DNA of 64,000 bases from Kribbella kalugense (GTDB lineage: Bacteria > Actinomycetota > Actinomycetes > Propionibacteriales > Kribbellaceae). Position 1 is the first letter of the stretch. Every line of letters starts with the position of its first letter. This document shows positions 8,703-18,905 of this stretch, piece by piece. The translations under genes were made by a program, and so were the position numbers. The notes beneath the pieces were generated by a model. That model was given only the letters and a program-made list of their open reading frames with translations, ran no database searches and had not been told where the DNA came from. The DNA lies in the NCBI RefSeq assembly GCF_004365875.1, contig NZ_SODF01000001.1, positions 2,108,001 through 2,172,000 on the forward strand, written 5' to 3'.

Positions 8703-9134
8703 ATGACGATCTACGATCACCTGGGCGGCGACGACGCACTGCGCCGCGCGGTCGACATCTTCTACACGTCGGTCCTGGCCGACCCGATCCTGCAACCGCT
8801 GTTCGGCAGCGGGCGCCCGGAGCACGTGGATCACCTGACCGCGTTCATGGCCGAGGTCTTCGGCGGTCCCGCCCGCTACACCGGCGAACTCGGCGGCTTC
8901 GACCACATCGTCGCGACCCACCGTGGGCTGCGGATCGCGGAGCCACAGCGGCAGCGGTTCGTCGAACTGATGATCTCCGCCGCCGACAAGGCCGGCCTGC
9001 CGACGGACGAACGTTTTCGGGCGGCGTGGAACTCGCATGCCGAGTTCGGCTCACAGGTCGCGATGCAGAACTCCAACGCCGAGACCGACGACGAACTCCA
9101 CCCGCTCCGCGAGATGCCCCGCTGGAACTGGTAG
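8703..9134 (+). CDS. glbO: Truncated haemoglobin, group II type
   Basis: 143 residues beginning MTIYDHLGGDDALRRAVDIFY, the usual opening of group II (trHbO-like) globins. FGGPARYTGELGGFDHI precedes THRGLRI, where His73 is the likely proximal haem ligand, and the C-terminal WNSHAEFGS is also typical. These globins bind O2 or NO and have peroxidase activity. An open frame continues upstream into gcdH, but ATG 8703 is the natural start. It converges with rny: the two stop codons abut at 9134/9135. Confidence 0.92.
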   Translation: MTIYDHLGGDDALRRAVDIFYTSVLADPILQPLFGSGRPEHVDHLTAFMAEVFGGPARYTGELGGFDHIVATHRGLRIAEPQRQRFVELMISAADKAGLPTDERFRAAWNSHAEFGSQVAMQNSNAETDDELHPLREMPRWNW

Positions 9135-10841
9135 CTACTTCGCGACTTCGGTCGCGCGGGATTCGCGCACTACGGTCACGCGGATCTGGCCCGGGTAAGT
9201 GAGCTCCTCCTCGACCTGCTTCGCGATGTCGCGGGCCATCACCTGTGCCGCGATGTCGTCGACCGCGTCCGGCAGCACCATCACCCGGATCTCCCGGCCG
9301 GCCTGCATCGCGAACACCTTCTCGACACCGTCGTGGTGCATCGCGATCTCCTCGAGCCGTTCGAGCCGCTGTACGTACGCTTCCAACGACTCCCGCCGCG
9401 CGCCCGGTCGACCGCCGCTGACCGCGTCCGCGGCCTGCGTCAGCACGGCCTCGACGGTGCGGACCTCGACCTCGTTGTGGTGCGCCTCGATGCAGTGCAC
9501 GACGTCGTCGTTCTCGCCGTACTTGCGCGCCAGCTCGGCACCGACGATCGCGTGACTGCCCTCGGACTCGTGTGTCAGCGCCTTGCCGATGTCGTGCAGG
9601 AACGCGCCGCGCTTGCACAGCTTCGGATCCAGCCCGAGCTCGGCCGCCATCATCCCCGCGATGTGCGCCGACTCGATCAGGTGCTTGAGCACGTTCTGCC
9701 CGTACGACGTCCGGTAGCGAAGCAGACCCATCGTCCGGACCAGCTCCGGATGCAGGTGGGTGATCCCGACGTCGGCCATCGCGTCCTCGGCCGCCCGCTG
9801 ACACAGCTCGGCGACCTCACCCTTGCTGCGCTCGTAGATCTCCTCGATCCGGCTCGGATGGATCCGTCCGTCCAGCACCAGCGAATCCAGAGTCAGCCGC
9901 GCGGTCTCCCGCCGGACTGGATCAAAACAAGAGAGAAGCACCGCTTCGGGGGTGTCGTCGATGATCAGGTTCACGCCGGTGGTCTGCTCGAACGACCGGA
10001 TGTTGCGGCCCTCACGCCCGATGATCCGGCCCTTCATGTCGTCACTGGGCAGATGGACGACGGACACGACCGACTCGCTGGTCTGCTCCGACGCCAGCCG
10101 CTGCACCGCGCCGGTGATGATCTTGCGGGCCTTGATCTCGCCCTCGTCGAGCGCCTGCCGCTCGATCTCGCGGACGATCGTGTGCGCGTGCAGCTTGGCC
10201 TCGTCCTCGATCGACGCGACCAGCTCGGTCTTGGCCTGCTCGGTGGTCAGGTTCGCGACGCCTTCGAGGATCCGGCGGCGCTCGTCCTCGAGGTCCTTGA
10301 TCTCCTGCTTGCGCTGGTCCAGCTCGGCCAGCTGAGCGGTGAGTTCGAGCTGGCGTTCCTCGATCACGCGGTGCTGCTCGTCGGCCCGCTCCTCGCGTTC
10401 GGTCAGCCGGTGGTCGCGGCGTTCCATCTCGAGGCGCTGCTCGCGCAGGTCGTCCCGGATCGACTGCGCTTCCGCTTCGGCTTCCCGGCGTACGTCGGAT
10501 GCGCGCTGCTCGGCATCCCGGCGTACCTCGGATGCGCGGTCCTCGGCGCCGCGGCGGATCTCCTCGGCGCGCTGCTCTGCGGTCTCGGCGCGAGTCCGCA
10601 GTACGGCGGCCTCCTCCTCGGCTTGCCGTCGTACCAGGTCGGCCGCGGACTTCGCGCCGGCGGCGACCTGTGCGGCCTCCAGCTGGGCGGTCTCGAGCTG
10701 TTTGGTCTTCAGCTGCGCTGCCTCGAGTTGCGCGTTCGAGGTGTCGACTGCCTTCCGGCGCGAGAGGGTGAGGCCGATCCAGGCCAGCAGCCCGGCGATC
10801 AGCAATCCGATCAGGGCCAGGCCAACGGACATCGCAGTCAT
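9135..10841 (-). CDS. rny: Ribonuclease Y
   Basis: 568 residues. Order: an N-terminal membrane helix (VGLALIGLLIAGLLAWIGLTL), a long charged coiled coil (about residues 30-240) rich in Glu, Arg and Ala, a KH RNA-binding domain (KGRIIGREGRNIRSFEQTTG), and an HD domain with HDIGK, followed by EAHHNEVE. RNase Y is the membrane-anchored endonuclease that starts decay of many mRNAs. The chosen start ATG 10841 follows GGGAG with six bases between and precedes the membrane helix directly. The frame stays open to 11060, but that stretch lacks family character. The gene stands alone here, away from recA-recX, next to which it is often found. Confidence 0.95.
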   Translation of the reverse strand: MTAMSVGLALIGLLIAGLLAWIGLTLSRRKAVDTSNAQLEAAQLKTKQLETAQLEAAQVAAGAKSAADLVRRQAEEEAAVLRTRAETAEQRAEEIRRGAEDRASEVRRDAEQRASDVRREAEAEAQSIRDDLREQRLEMERRDHRLTEREERADEQHRVIEERQLELTAQLAELDQRKQEIKDLEDERRRILEGVANLTTEQAKTELVASIEDEAKLHAHTIVREIERQALDEGEIKARKIITGAVQRLASEQTSESVVSVVHLPSDDMKGRIIGREGRNIRSFEQTTGVNLIIDDTPEAVLLSCFDPVRRETARLTLDSLVLDGRIHPSRIEEIYERSKGEVAELCQRAAEDAMADVGITHLHPELVRTMGLLRYRTSYGQNVLKHLIESAHIAGMMAAELGLDPKLCKRGAFLHDIGKALTHESEGSHAIVGAELARKYGENDDVVHCIEAHHNEVEVRTVEAVLTQAADAVSGGRPGARRESLEAYVQRLERLEEIAMHHDGVEKVFAMQAGREIRVMVLPDAVDDIAAQVMARDIAKQVEEELTYPGQIRVTVVRESRATEVAK

Positions 10842-11519
10842 CGGCGTCTCCCTCTCCGTCGAGTCCCGCGCGGGGACTGTGGCCGTCGGTCGAAGGGACT
10901 CGCCACTGGTATCGCTGAAGGCTCCACCGGGGTACGGCGTACTCCGGTGGCTACTGAGGTACGGCAATGCCGGCGCCACCTGAAGCGGTGTCGCTTTAAT
11001 CGCGGACTGGTGGAGCCGCGGGGTGCGGCCGTCCAGCGTTGCTTTGCCTCGCTTGCTCACCGTTAGTCGCCGAGAACCCGGAGACTACGGTGACGCCGCT
11101 CGCATGGCCGTCTCGGGTTTGCGTGCGGTGCCGTCTATTCGACTGCGCTACGTGGCGCCGTCGTCCTTCCTTCAGCTCGGTCGAGCGTGGTTGCGTCTTT
11201 TCCCCGGCCGGACGGTAGTTTCACCGACCCCGCCGATGCTTATATCCGCCACCGTTGCGGTGGATTCGTCCCTTCTTGATCCCGAGGCTAAGCGCGCCCC
11301 ACCAACCGGTCAAGACGGACACTCACCCGCACCGATCCTGATCACCGCAAGCACTGCGACCGCTCTCGCCCGTCACCCACCCAGATGAGACCACTTCGAA
11401 CACTGGTCCACTCCACAATGCACCTAACTACGCACCCATCCGACTGTGTGCGTAGTTAGGTGCTGTGCTGGCCTAGATGGTTTAGATGCCGTACTGGCTT
11501 AGGTGCTGTGCCGACTTGC
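10842..11519. other. Gene-free region upstream of rny
   Basis: 678 bases without a convincing gene. A short open frame on the plus strand (11023-11388) has no recognisable protein character. On the minus strand this is the rny promoter and leader. It contains several small inverted repeats (for example a CCACCG/CGGTGG stem at 11249-11263) and, at its far end, a 16-bp perfect inverted repeat (11420-11463). No tRNA-like fold was recognised. Confidence 0.6.
11420..11463. repeat. 16-bp perfect inverted repeat with 12-base loop
   Basis: Left arm GCACCTAACTACGCAC (11420-11435) and right arm GTGCGTAGTTAGGTGC (11448-11463) are exact reverse complements. It sits 57 bases past the stop of the antitoxin-like gene (minus strand) and could be its factor-independent terminator, though no T-run follows on either strand. 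A copy of the right-arm end (TTAGGTGCTGTGC) recurs near 11502. Confidence 0.85.
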
Positions 11520-11960
11520 CTACGGCTGCTGGCCGGGCAGCGCGCTGTCGGTTCCGGCCGTGCCCGAGCTTCCGGCCGTGTCTGCGCTCGGGCCGGGCGA
11601 GCTGTCCGGGGCGGGAGCTTGCGCCTCCGGCGCTTCGGCGGGCTCGTCCGGCTGTGCGCTCGTCGTCGTACCGGCGCTGCCGTCCGCTGTTCCGTTCGGC
11701 TGGTTGCTCTCGGCCGTCCCGGCGGTGGTGGATTCTGACGTCGTCTCGGCGGGCGCCTGACCCGCGGCTTCCTCGGAGGTCTGCTTGTCCACGAACGTGC
11801 CGACCTTCTGCTGGACCGCGTCGACCTTCTCCGCGTACTTCCCGCCGGTCTGCTTGTCGATCAGATCGCCGGCCTTCTCGACGCCGGCCTTGATCTTGTC
11901 CGGGTTCTGCTTGACGACATTCCGGAGCCAGTTCTTCGCCTGTTCCTGGAAATCGTTCAT
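11520..11960 (-). CDS. MT0933 (Rv0909)-type antitoxin-like protein
   Basis: 146 residues. The first 60 match the small MT0933 antitoxin family: KIKAGVEKAGDLIDKQTGGKYAEKVDAVQQKVG. The rest is a low-complexity tail of Ala, Pro, Ser, Thr and Glu with no predicted fold. In Mycobacterium tuberculosis the short family member Rv0909 is paired with the SRPBCC toxin Rv0910; no such partner is adjacent here, so the toxin-antitoxin role is doubtful and a general stress or structural role is equally possible. Start ATG 11960 follows GGAGGG; a longer frame to 12002 lacks this signal. Confidence 0.75.
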   Translation of the reverse strand: MNDFQEQAKNWLRNVVKQNPDKIKAGVEKAGDLIDKQTGGKYAEKVDAVQQKVGTFVDKQTSEEAAGQAPAETTSESTTAGTAESNQPNGTADGSAGTTTSAQPDEPAEAPEAQAPAPDSSPGPSADTAGSSGTAGTDSALPGQQP

Positions 11961-12139
11961 TGCACCCTCCGCGGTGTCTGAGGCGGATCGACGGAAAATC
12001 ACAGCCTACGGACCGGTCCAAATACCAGCCCTACCTCGGATAAGACACCGTCGCACCGCACCCGTCAACGCCCCTCGCCGCAGCCCGGCCTCAATTCCCC
12101 TCACTCTCCGTTACCAGGTGTCGGGTTCCAACGATCGTT

Positions 12140-12538
12140 TTACTTCGACTGCCCGTCCAGGTGCGCCTTCGCCACCTTCGCCGGGGCGTACACCAGCCAG
12201 CCGTCGAGCAGTGCCTCCTTCAGCACGTGCTCCGGCACCTTGTCGAGCTCGACCAGCACCGCGGCGTACCCGTTGAAGTGCGGGATCGTGAAGAACCCGT
12301 CCCCCGACCGCGCGGCCAGCACCGCTTCCTTCTCCGCGAGGTCCTCGACCCGGATCGCCAGAATCGGCCCGTCCGGCGGCGTCTCGTCGCCGTACCGCTT
12401 CAGATCCGCCTTGCTGAACGACCGCTCCCACGCGTACCCCTTGCCGCCGACCGCCCAGGTCCGCATGCCGTGCCGGGTCGTCTCCTCGGTCTCCGGCAAC
12501 TGGCCGACCAGCCGCGCAACATCCTCCAAGCTCGCCAT
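12140..12538 (-). CDS. MmcQ/YjbR family protein
   Basis: 132 residues of the YjbR fold, with the family-typical LVGQLPETEETTRHGMRTWAVGGKGYAW, then ILAIRVEDLAEKEAVL and the C-terminal LLDGWLVYAPAKVAKAH. The family binds DNA weakly and its cellular role is unknown. ATG 12538 is preferred over further upstream codons because a TANNNT element lies seven bases before it and the protein then begins MASLEDVARL. Confidence 0.82.
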   Translation of the reverse strand: MASLEDVARLVGQLPETEETTRHGMRTWAVGGKGYAWERSFSKADLKRYGDETPPDGPILAIRVEDLAEKEAVLAARSGDGFFTIPHFNGYAAVLVELDKVPEHVLKEALLDGWLVYAPAKVAKAHLDGQSK

Positions 12539-12545
12539 GCCGCAG

Positions 12546-12551
12546 ACGCTA
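12546..12551 (-). promoter_or_regulatory. Putative leaderless -10 element of the YjbR gene
   Basis: Read on the minus strand as TAGCGT, seven bases before ATG 12538, with no Shine-Dalgarno sequence between. Confidence 0.45.
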
Positions 12552-12614
12552 CTCCGGCCGACGCGCGACGGCCGGACAATCCGCGTGAGGATTGCCCGGC
12601 CGTCGGCGTACACC

Positions 12615-14042
12615 TCAGAGGCGGTGGCGACCGCCGCGTTCCTGGTGCGGAACGACCTGCGTCGAGGTCGGGAACGTCGGCGCCGGCAACTGCGCGGCCT
12701 CGTACGTCGCCAGGTTCAGCTGAGCGCCCGTCTCCGGAAGCGCCGGCGGCTTGCTGATGTGATCGTGACGGAAGACCGAGGTCAGGTCACCGAACGTCTT
12801 GCGACGCCACTGGCTGATGTTCGGCTCGGCCACGCCGGTCAGCTTCTCGAGGAACTGCAGCACCGACGTGTGGTCGAACTTCTGGCTGCTCACCCAGCCA
12901 CCGGCGGACCACGGTGAGACCACGATGCACGGCACCCGGAACCCGCCACCGATTGGCAGGTCCAGCGCATACTCGTCCGGCGTACTGGCCGGCGCCGTCG
13001 GCGGTACGACGTGATCGAACAGGCCGTCGTTCTCGTCGTAGTTCAGGATGAAGACCGTCTTCTTCCAGACGTCCGGGTTCGCGGCGATCGCGGCGATCTT
13101 CGACGCGACGAAGTCGGCACCGGCAGCCGGCATCTCCTTCGGGTGCTCCGAAACCCCGCCGGCCGTCATCAGCCACGACACGGTCGGGAGCTTGTCGTGC
13201 AGAGCGTCGTACTCGAACTGACCGAGCGGCGACACCTTCATGCCCTTGTCGTACAGCGGCGTACCGGGCGTGGCGTCCTGGAACTGCTTGAAGTGCGGGA
13301 GCATGTTGTAGCTGCTCAGACCGACCTGGTCCTGGTACACGTTCCAGCTCACACCAGCGGCCTCGAGGCGTTCGGCGTACGTCGTCCAGCGGTACGCACC
13401 GTTCGGCAGCGAGTTCGACGTGATCGGGCCGCCGAGCGTGCCGCCCGGGTCGACCATGCCGGTCTGCCAGTACAGCCGGTTCGGCCAGGTCGGGCCCTGG
13501 ACCGAGCAGTGGTACTGGTCGCAGATCGTGAACGCGTCGGCGAGTGCGTACTGGAACGGGATGTCGTCGCGGGTGTAGTACCCCATCACGTACGGCCCGT
13601 TGGCCTTGTCCGCGGCGCGGTGCGCAGGCAGCCAGGCGTCCATCTTGCCGCCGTTCCAGGCCTGGTGCTGGACCGAGTACGCGTGGCTGGTGGACGGGAT
13701 CGCCTGCGAGTTGGTCGAGTGGGTGTCGAGGTGGAACGGCAGCAGGTAGCCGTCCGGGTTCTCCGTGTCGGGCTGGTAGAAGACGTTGCGCCCGGTGGAC
13801 AGCTTGATCGCGTGCGGGTCGTCGAACCCGGCCACCCCCGACAACGTGCCGAAGTAGTGGTCGAAGCTGCGGTTCTCCTGCATGAGCATCACAACATGCT
13901 TGATGTCGCCGAGCCGCGCCGGGCGCGGCGGCGGGGAGGCGAGGGCCTTCTGGACGCTCGCGGGCATCAACGCGGCCGCGGCACCAAGACTCGCGGTCGC
14001 CGCAGCGCCGCCAAGAAACCGGCGCCGAGTGAAGTCAGACAT
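12615..14042 (-). CDS. Tat-exported phospholipase C/phosphoesterase family protein
   Basis: 475 residues. A twin-arginine signal opens the protein (TRRRFLGGAAATASLGAAAALMPAS). The mature part begins KHVVMLMQENRSFDHYFGTLSGVAGF, the hallmark of the bacterial acid phosphatase/phospholipase C family (PF04185). Later, FILNYDENDGLFDHVVPP supplies the conserved Asp/Glu/His metal ligands, and VPCIVVSPWSAGGWV is also typical. Likely secreted phosphodiesterase acting on phospholipids or other phosphoesters outside the cell. Start ATG 14042 follows AGAGG at nine bases. Longer upstream frame is not coding. A PhoD at 52350 is a second Tat-exported phosphoesterase in the window. Confidence 0.9.
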   Translation of the reverse strand: MSDFTRRRFLGGAAATASLGAAAALMPASVQKALASPPPRPARLGDIKHVVMLMQENRSFDHYFGTLSGVAGFDDPHAIKLSTGRNVFYQPDTENPDGYLLPFHLDTHSTNSQAIPSTSHAYSVQHQAWNGGKMDAWLPAHRAADKANGPYVMGYYTRDDIPFQYALADAFTICDQYHCSVQGPTWPNRLYWQTGMVDPGGTLGGPITSNSLPNGAYRWTTYAERLEAAGVSWNVYQDQVGLSSYNMLPHFKQFQDATPGTPLYDKGMKVSPLGQFEYDALHDKLPTVSWLMTAGGVSEHPKEMPAAGADFVASKIAAIAANPDVWKKTVFILNYDENDGLFDHVVPPTAPASTPDEYALDLPIGGGFRVPCIVVSPWSAGGWVSSQKFDHTSVLQFLEKLTGVAEPNISQWRRKTFGDLTSVFRHDHISKPPALPETGAQLNLATYEAAQLPAPTFPTSTQVVPHQERGGRHRL

Positions 14043-14193
14043 TGGGCGGAACCTCTCGAAGTAGGCGGTGATTCCGTCAAGAACCTTCCGCCCACAAGGT
14101 GACAACCGCCTGGCAGTCGGCCTAACACTGCCGGACCAGTCCCTAAGCGCAACCTTTAGCGAAGGTAAACAACTCGTACCTGCGAGTGTTTGG

Positions 14194-14619
14194 CTACTCG
14201 GCCTGGTTTGCTGCCCAAAGCCACGGACCCGAGCACCGCGCAAAGCCCGCTTGGAGGTAGAACTCGGCAGACTCTTCGCTGATGGCCGACACGAAGACCA
14301 CCTCGGCCCCCAAGCCTCCAAGCCAAGCCCGACACTGCGCGAGCAAAGCCGTACCAGTCCCCGAGCCACGCATTGCTGGATCCACCACGAGCTCTTCCAC
14401 AACGCCGTACGGCTCGTGTCCGTAGTCGACGAACGTCGCTACGAGGAGACCGCGGAGCTCGTCGTCATCGCCGACGACAAAGGTCCGCGCCTGCTGACGC
14501 ACCTCGGGCAAGGTTGTTGAGTCCGCCCTGTCGCCGTGCAGTTCGCGCAACAACCGCTGGATCCCGGCTCGATCCGCTGCCGTCGCCGCACGCACCGCTG
14601 GCTGCCCGCAGTTGGTCAT
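14194..14619 (-). CDS. GNAT family N-acetyltransferase
   Basis: 141 residues of the GNAT fold. The acetyl-CoA binding motif A is VVDPAMRGSGTGTALLAQCR (pyrophosphate loop RGSGTG), followed by the motif B segment EESAEFYLQAGFARC. Substrate unknown. It begins six bases after the recX stop with a G-rich ribosome site that overlaps that stop, so it is probably translated from the recA-recX message. Confidence 0.88.
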   Translation of the reverse strand: MTNCGQPAVRAATAADRAGIQRLLRELHGDRADSTTLPEVRQQARTFVVGDDDELRGLLVATFVDYGHEPYGVVEELVVDPAMRGSGTGTALLAQCRAWLGGLGAEVVFVSAISEESAEFYLQAGFARCSGPWLWAANQAE

Positions 14620-14625
14620 CTCCCC

Positions 14626-16747
14626 CTACTCAGGCTCTAACCCGGACGGGTCGAGGAGGGGGAACTCGTCGTGAGAAGCGTCCAGCTCCTGCTTGACGAT
14701 GCTCATCGCCATGCCACCGGAGTACCCCTTGCGCGCCAGCATCCCGAGCAGTCGCCGCATGGCCACCTGCCGATCCAGCGACCGCATCGAACGCAGCTTC
14801 CGCCGTACCAGCGTCCGAGCCGTCTCCTCCTCTTGCTCCGGTTCCAGCTCCTCGAGCGCGTCCTTCGCCAGCTCGTCATCCACACCACGCCGCCGAAGCT
14901 CTTGCGCCAAGGCTCGCTTCCCGAGCCCCCGGCCCCGATGCCGCGACTCCACCCACGCATTCGCGAACGCGGCATCGTCGATCAACCCGACGTCCGTGAA
15001 CCGATCCAGCACCTCGTCGGCCACCTCGTCCGGAATCTCCCGCTCAGCCAGCACATCCGCCAACTCAGCCCGAGTACGCGGCTGCCCCGACAACTTGTCC
15101 AACAAAACAGTCCGAGCCACCGCCGCCGGATCCTCCCCCACCCCCGAATCCCCCACCTCACCCTCCGAACGCCTCTTCCCCCGCCCCCCAAACCCCCCAC
15201 CAACAGCCCGCCGCCCCAAACTCCGCCGCCCCCCACCCCGCCGCGCCCCACCAGGCTTGCCCTCACCAGACTGCCCCTCACCAGACTGCCGCCCACGGCC
15301 CGCGCGGCCGTCCGCCGCAACCTCGTCAGCTGCCACAACCTCGTCCCCTGCGACGCCTTGTCCAGCAAGTCTCACGCCATCCGCGGCCACCCCTCGGCCC
15401 GCCGGCACACTCTCATCCGCAAGCGTCACGGGATCGGGTTCGGCGAGTTCGCTCTCCGGCGTGCTCAGGTCTTCGGGGACCACCTGAGCGGCTGCGGGCA
15501 CACCAGGCTTCTCGCCAGATGCCACAGCGCCTGTCTCGGCGGTTGTCCCGGCGGATGGCGCTGCAGTCGGCTCGGCCGATGGCTCAGCGACTGTCTCTGT
15601 AGTTGGCTCAGCGATCGTCCCGGCAGCTGGCTCGGCGATTGTCTCGGCGGTCCGGTCTGCGATTGTCCTGGCGGATGGCTCGGCGGGCTTGTTGGTGTGA
15701 GGTGGGTGTACGTCGTCTGTGGAGACGGACGGTTCATCGGCCCATAGGTCGAAGGACTCGGGGGCGGTGGGGACGTTGCGTGCAACCGCAGTAGCCGGCG
15801 GCTCAGGGGCGGCCGGGCGTGCGGATGTGTTCGCCGACTGGCCATGCTCAGTCGCTCGGCTGTGGTTGGCGCGGGCTGTGGGTGGAGGTGTTGCGTCGTC
15901 CGCGAATGCGCGCGCCTCGGCCTGGCGGTCCGCGGCCTGCGCCTTGAATCTGTTGGCGGACTGCTCGCCTTCATCGCCCCAAGGATCAACCGGATTCGTG
16001 GATGAAGTACGCCGCGAGTTGGCGCGACGCGACGTCGGCCGATCCGCCGCCTGCCGATCCGAAGGCTGCCGGTCCGAAGGCTGCCGGTCCGAAGGCTGCC
16101 GGTCCGACGGTTGCCGATCCGCTGACGGCCGACTGGCTGGCGGTTGTTTGCGTGCCTTGCGTGAGGACGAGTCCCGTCCGGCGGATTCGCCAGACTGCCG
16201 AGCTGCGGTAGCTGAGGCGTCCGGTTGGTCGGCTGAGGTGGCCGGTTCGTCCCACGGGTCGATGGTGCCGGAGATTCGTCTGATGGAACCTGGGCGCCGA
16301 CGAGCAGTACTCCACTCCGACTCGTCCTCGCTCAGGAAGTCATCGGCACCACCCACGGAGTCAGAGCTGCTCGCGCCCGAAGCACGTCCCCGAGCACGAC
16401 GCCCACGCCCCGAGCCCACGCCCGATCCGCTAGCTGCACCCGAACCGCTCGTTGCGCCAGAACCGCTAGTCGCACCCGGCTCAGGCAACGCAGACTCACC
16501 AGCACCCGACTCACCAGCACCTGATCCGCGAGCATCCGACTCACGAGCACTCAGTCCGCGGGCACGCGATCGGTCAGCGGCCGGTCCTGGAGCGGCTGCA
16601 CCGGGGGGCGTCGCTGCGGCTGTTCCCTCGGCTAGGAGTTTGCGGGCCAGGGCCAGGCGTTCTTCGTGCGGTAGAGACAGCGCCGCGGGGGCAGCGTCGT
16701 CGGCAGCGGTGGGCTGCCGGGGGACGCTGCCGCCCGCGGAGGGCCGA

Positions 16748-16761
<14 letters not shown>
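14626..16761 (-). CDS. recX: Regulatory protein RecX with a very long disordered N-terminus
   Basis: 711 residues, against 150-270 for ordinary RecX. Only the last 170 or so residues form RecX ([62 protein letters not shown]); this domain binds RecA filaments and inhibits or remodels them. The first 520 or so residues are low complexity, Ala/Ser/Pro/Glu/Asp/Arg-rich, with runs of short repeats including PSDRQ copies. ATG 16761 overlaps the recA stop by 14 bases and follows GAGG. No other methionine occurs before the RecX domain, so a much shorter product would need a GTG start. Expression is probably coupled to recA. Confidence 0.85.
16041..16130. repeat. Six tandem 15-bp units inside recX
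   Basis: Units of the form GRTCCGAAGGCTGCC (plus-strand reading) repeat at 16041, 16056, 16071, 16086, 16101 and 16116. The middle copies differ by at most one base; the outer ones are degenerate. On the coding strand each unit encodes five residues of the type RQPSD. The frame is preserved, so copy-number change would only lengthen the disordered RecX tail. Confidence 0.9.
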
Positions 16762-17821
<1,060 letters not shown>

Positions 17822-17988
17822 GTGACTGCCACCTGACCCATCTGCTAATCGGGGCCGCTGTCCCAGCCGCCCGAAGGAATTTCGTGTCGCCAGAGAAGGT
17901 ATCCATCACGTCGGACAGTTTTCGCTGCCACTTCGGATCTGTGGACAACTCGACCGCCTGCCGGCACCTTCCGGGCACCAAAGTATCC

Positions 17989-18002
17989 CGAACACGTGTT
18001 CG
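17989..18002. promoter_or_regulatory. LexA (SOS) box upstream of recA
   Basis: CGAACACGTGTTCG is a perfect 14-bp palindrome matching the actinobacterial SOS box CGAAC-N4-GTTCG. It lies between the divergent recA (start 17821) and the plus-strand gene at 18072, so LexA could influence both, although the recA side is the expected target. Confidence 0.85.
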
Positions 18003-18058
18003 AATCGCAACTGACACGCCGAAGCTGCCCCGGCGACCACTTCGGACCACCGATTCCC

Positions 18059-18064
18059 TACCCT
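18059..18064 (+). promoter_or_regulatory. Putative leaderless -10 element of the gene at 18072
   Basis: TACCCT (TANNNT) sits seven bases before GTG 18072, and no ribosome-binding site is present. It is 57 bases from the SOS box. Confidence 0.45.
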
Positions 18065-18071
18065 GGCGGTC

Positions 18072-18863
18072 GTGACCGACCGTCCCGACGTACCCGATGC
18101 AGCCGTCGTTCTCGCCCTCAGCCGGGTCGAGTTCGGCATCGACTCGGTCCTCGACGCGCTCCGTACTCCAGACCCGTTCGGGGTCCGCAGCATCATGACG
18201 GAGTACTCCGTCCAGGAGAAGCCCAACCTGGCCGAGAAGGCTCTGATCCTCGCGATCGACCGGCTGCTGAGGATGAAGGTGCCCGGGCACGCCGAGTGGC
18301 CGAAACTGCCGCTCGCCGAGCGTTGCGACTGGTGGGTGGACCGGCTGGGCGGATTCGCGGCCGTCGTCGCGGCGCTCCCCCGGATCAGCGGTGCGGCCGC
18401 TGACCGGCTCCCGATCAAGGACACTCTCGGCGCGGCCGTGCAGGCGATGGTGATCGGCGCGATCTGCCGCGAGTACGGCGTTGAGGCGCATGCCGACCGT
18501 ACGGCGGTCATCGCACGGGTCCTGACCGACCGTCCGATCACTCCGGACGACGTACTCAAGTACGACGACCCGACCGTGGCCGGCCGGGATGCGGCGAAGC
18601 AGCTCGGCTTCGGCGACGAGTCCGAGGAGACCGGGCTGCGTCACGGCGTCCGGCTGCTGTGGCGGATCAGCAAGCTGTTCGGCGGGCTCGGTGAGGTCTT
18701 CGAGGAGCGTCCGCGCGGCAGCCTCGGTGCCCGGTTCGTCGGGAAGTTACCGGGCATCGGCGTGGTCGGCGGGTTCTTCGACGAGCGCAAGGGCATCCGC
18801 AAGGCGGCGTACGAAGCGGCGGACCTGCTCACCAACAGCGCGTTCCGGGTCAAACCTGTCTAA
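18072..18863 (+). CDS. Conserved-looking protein of unknown function
   Basis: 263 residues, not recognised. Mostly helical, with no signal peptide and no clear membrane span. A moderately hydrophobic, glycine-containing segment (LPIKDTLGAAVQAMVIGAICREYGV) and a second one near the C-terminus (FVGKLPGIGVVGGFFDERKGIRKAAYEAA) recall the small-residue-rich helices of EcsC/DUF697-like proteins, but the resemblance is weak. It is divergent from recA across an SOS box and starts at GTG 18072. Confidence 0.75.
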   Translation: MTDRPDVPDAAVVLALSRVEFGIDSVLDALRTPDPFGVRSIMTEYSVQEKPNLAEKALILAIDRLLRMKVPGHAEWPKLPLAERCDWWVDRLGGFAAVVAALPRISGAAADRLPIKDTLGAAVQAMVIGAICREYGVEAHADRTAVIARVLTDRPITPDDVLKYDDPTVAGRDAAKQLGFGDESEETGLRHGVRLLWRISKLFGGLGEVFEERPRGSLGARFVGKLPGIGVVGGFFDERKGIRKAAYEAADLLTNSAFRVKPV

Positions 18864-18905
18864 CTGGCTGGGATCCGACACCGCAGTACTGGAATGATCG
18901 CCCCC

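Noticed and set aside
11023..11388. Plus-strand frame in the rny upstream region
   Set aside because: No ribosome site, no domain and no typical codon use; the stretch is more likely leader DNA.
16041..16130. Possible CRISPR array
   Set aside because: Units of 15 bp are directly adjacent without spacers and in frame with recX.
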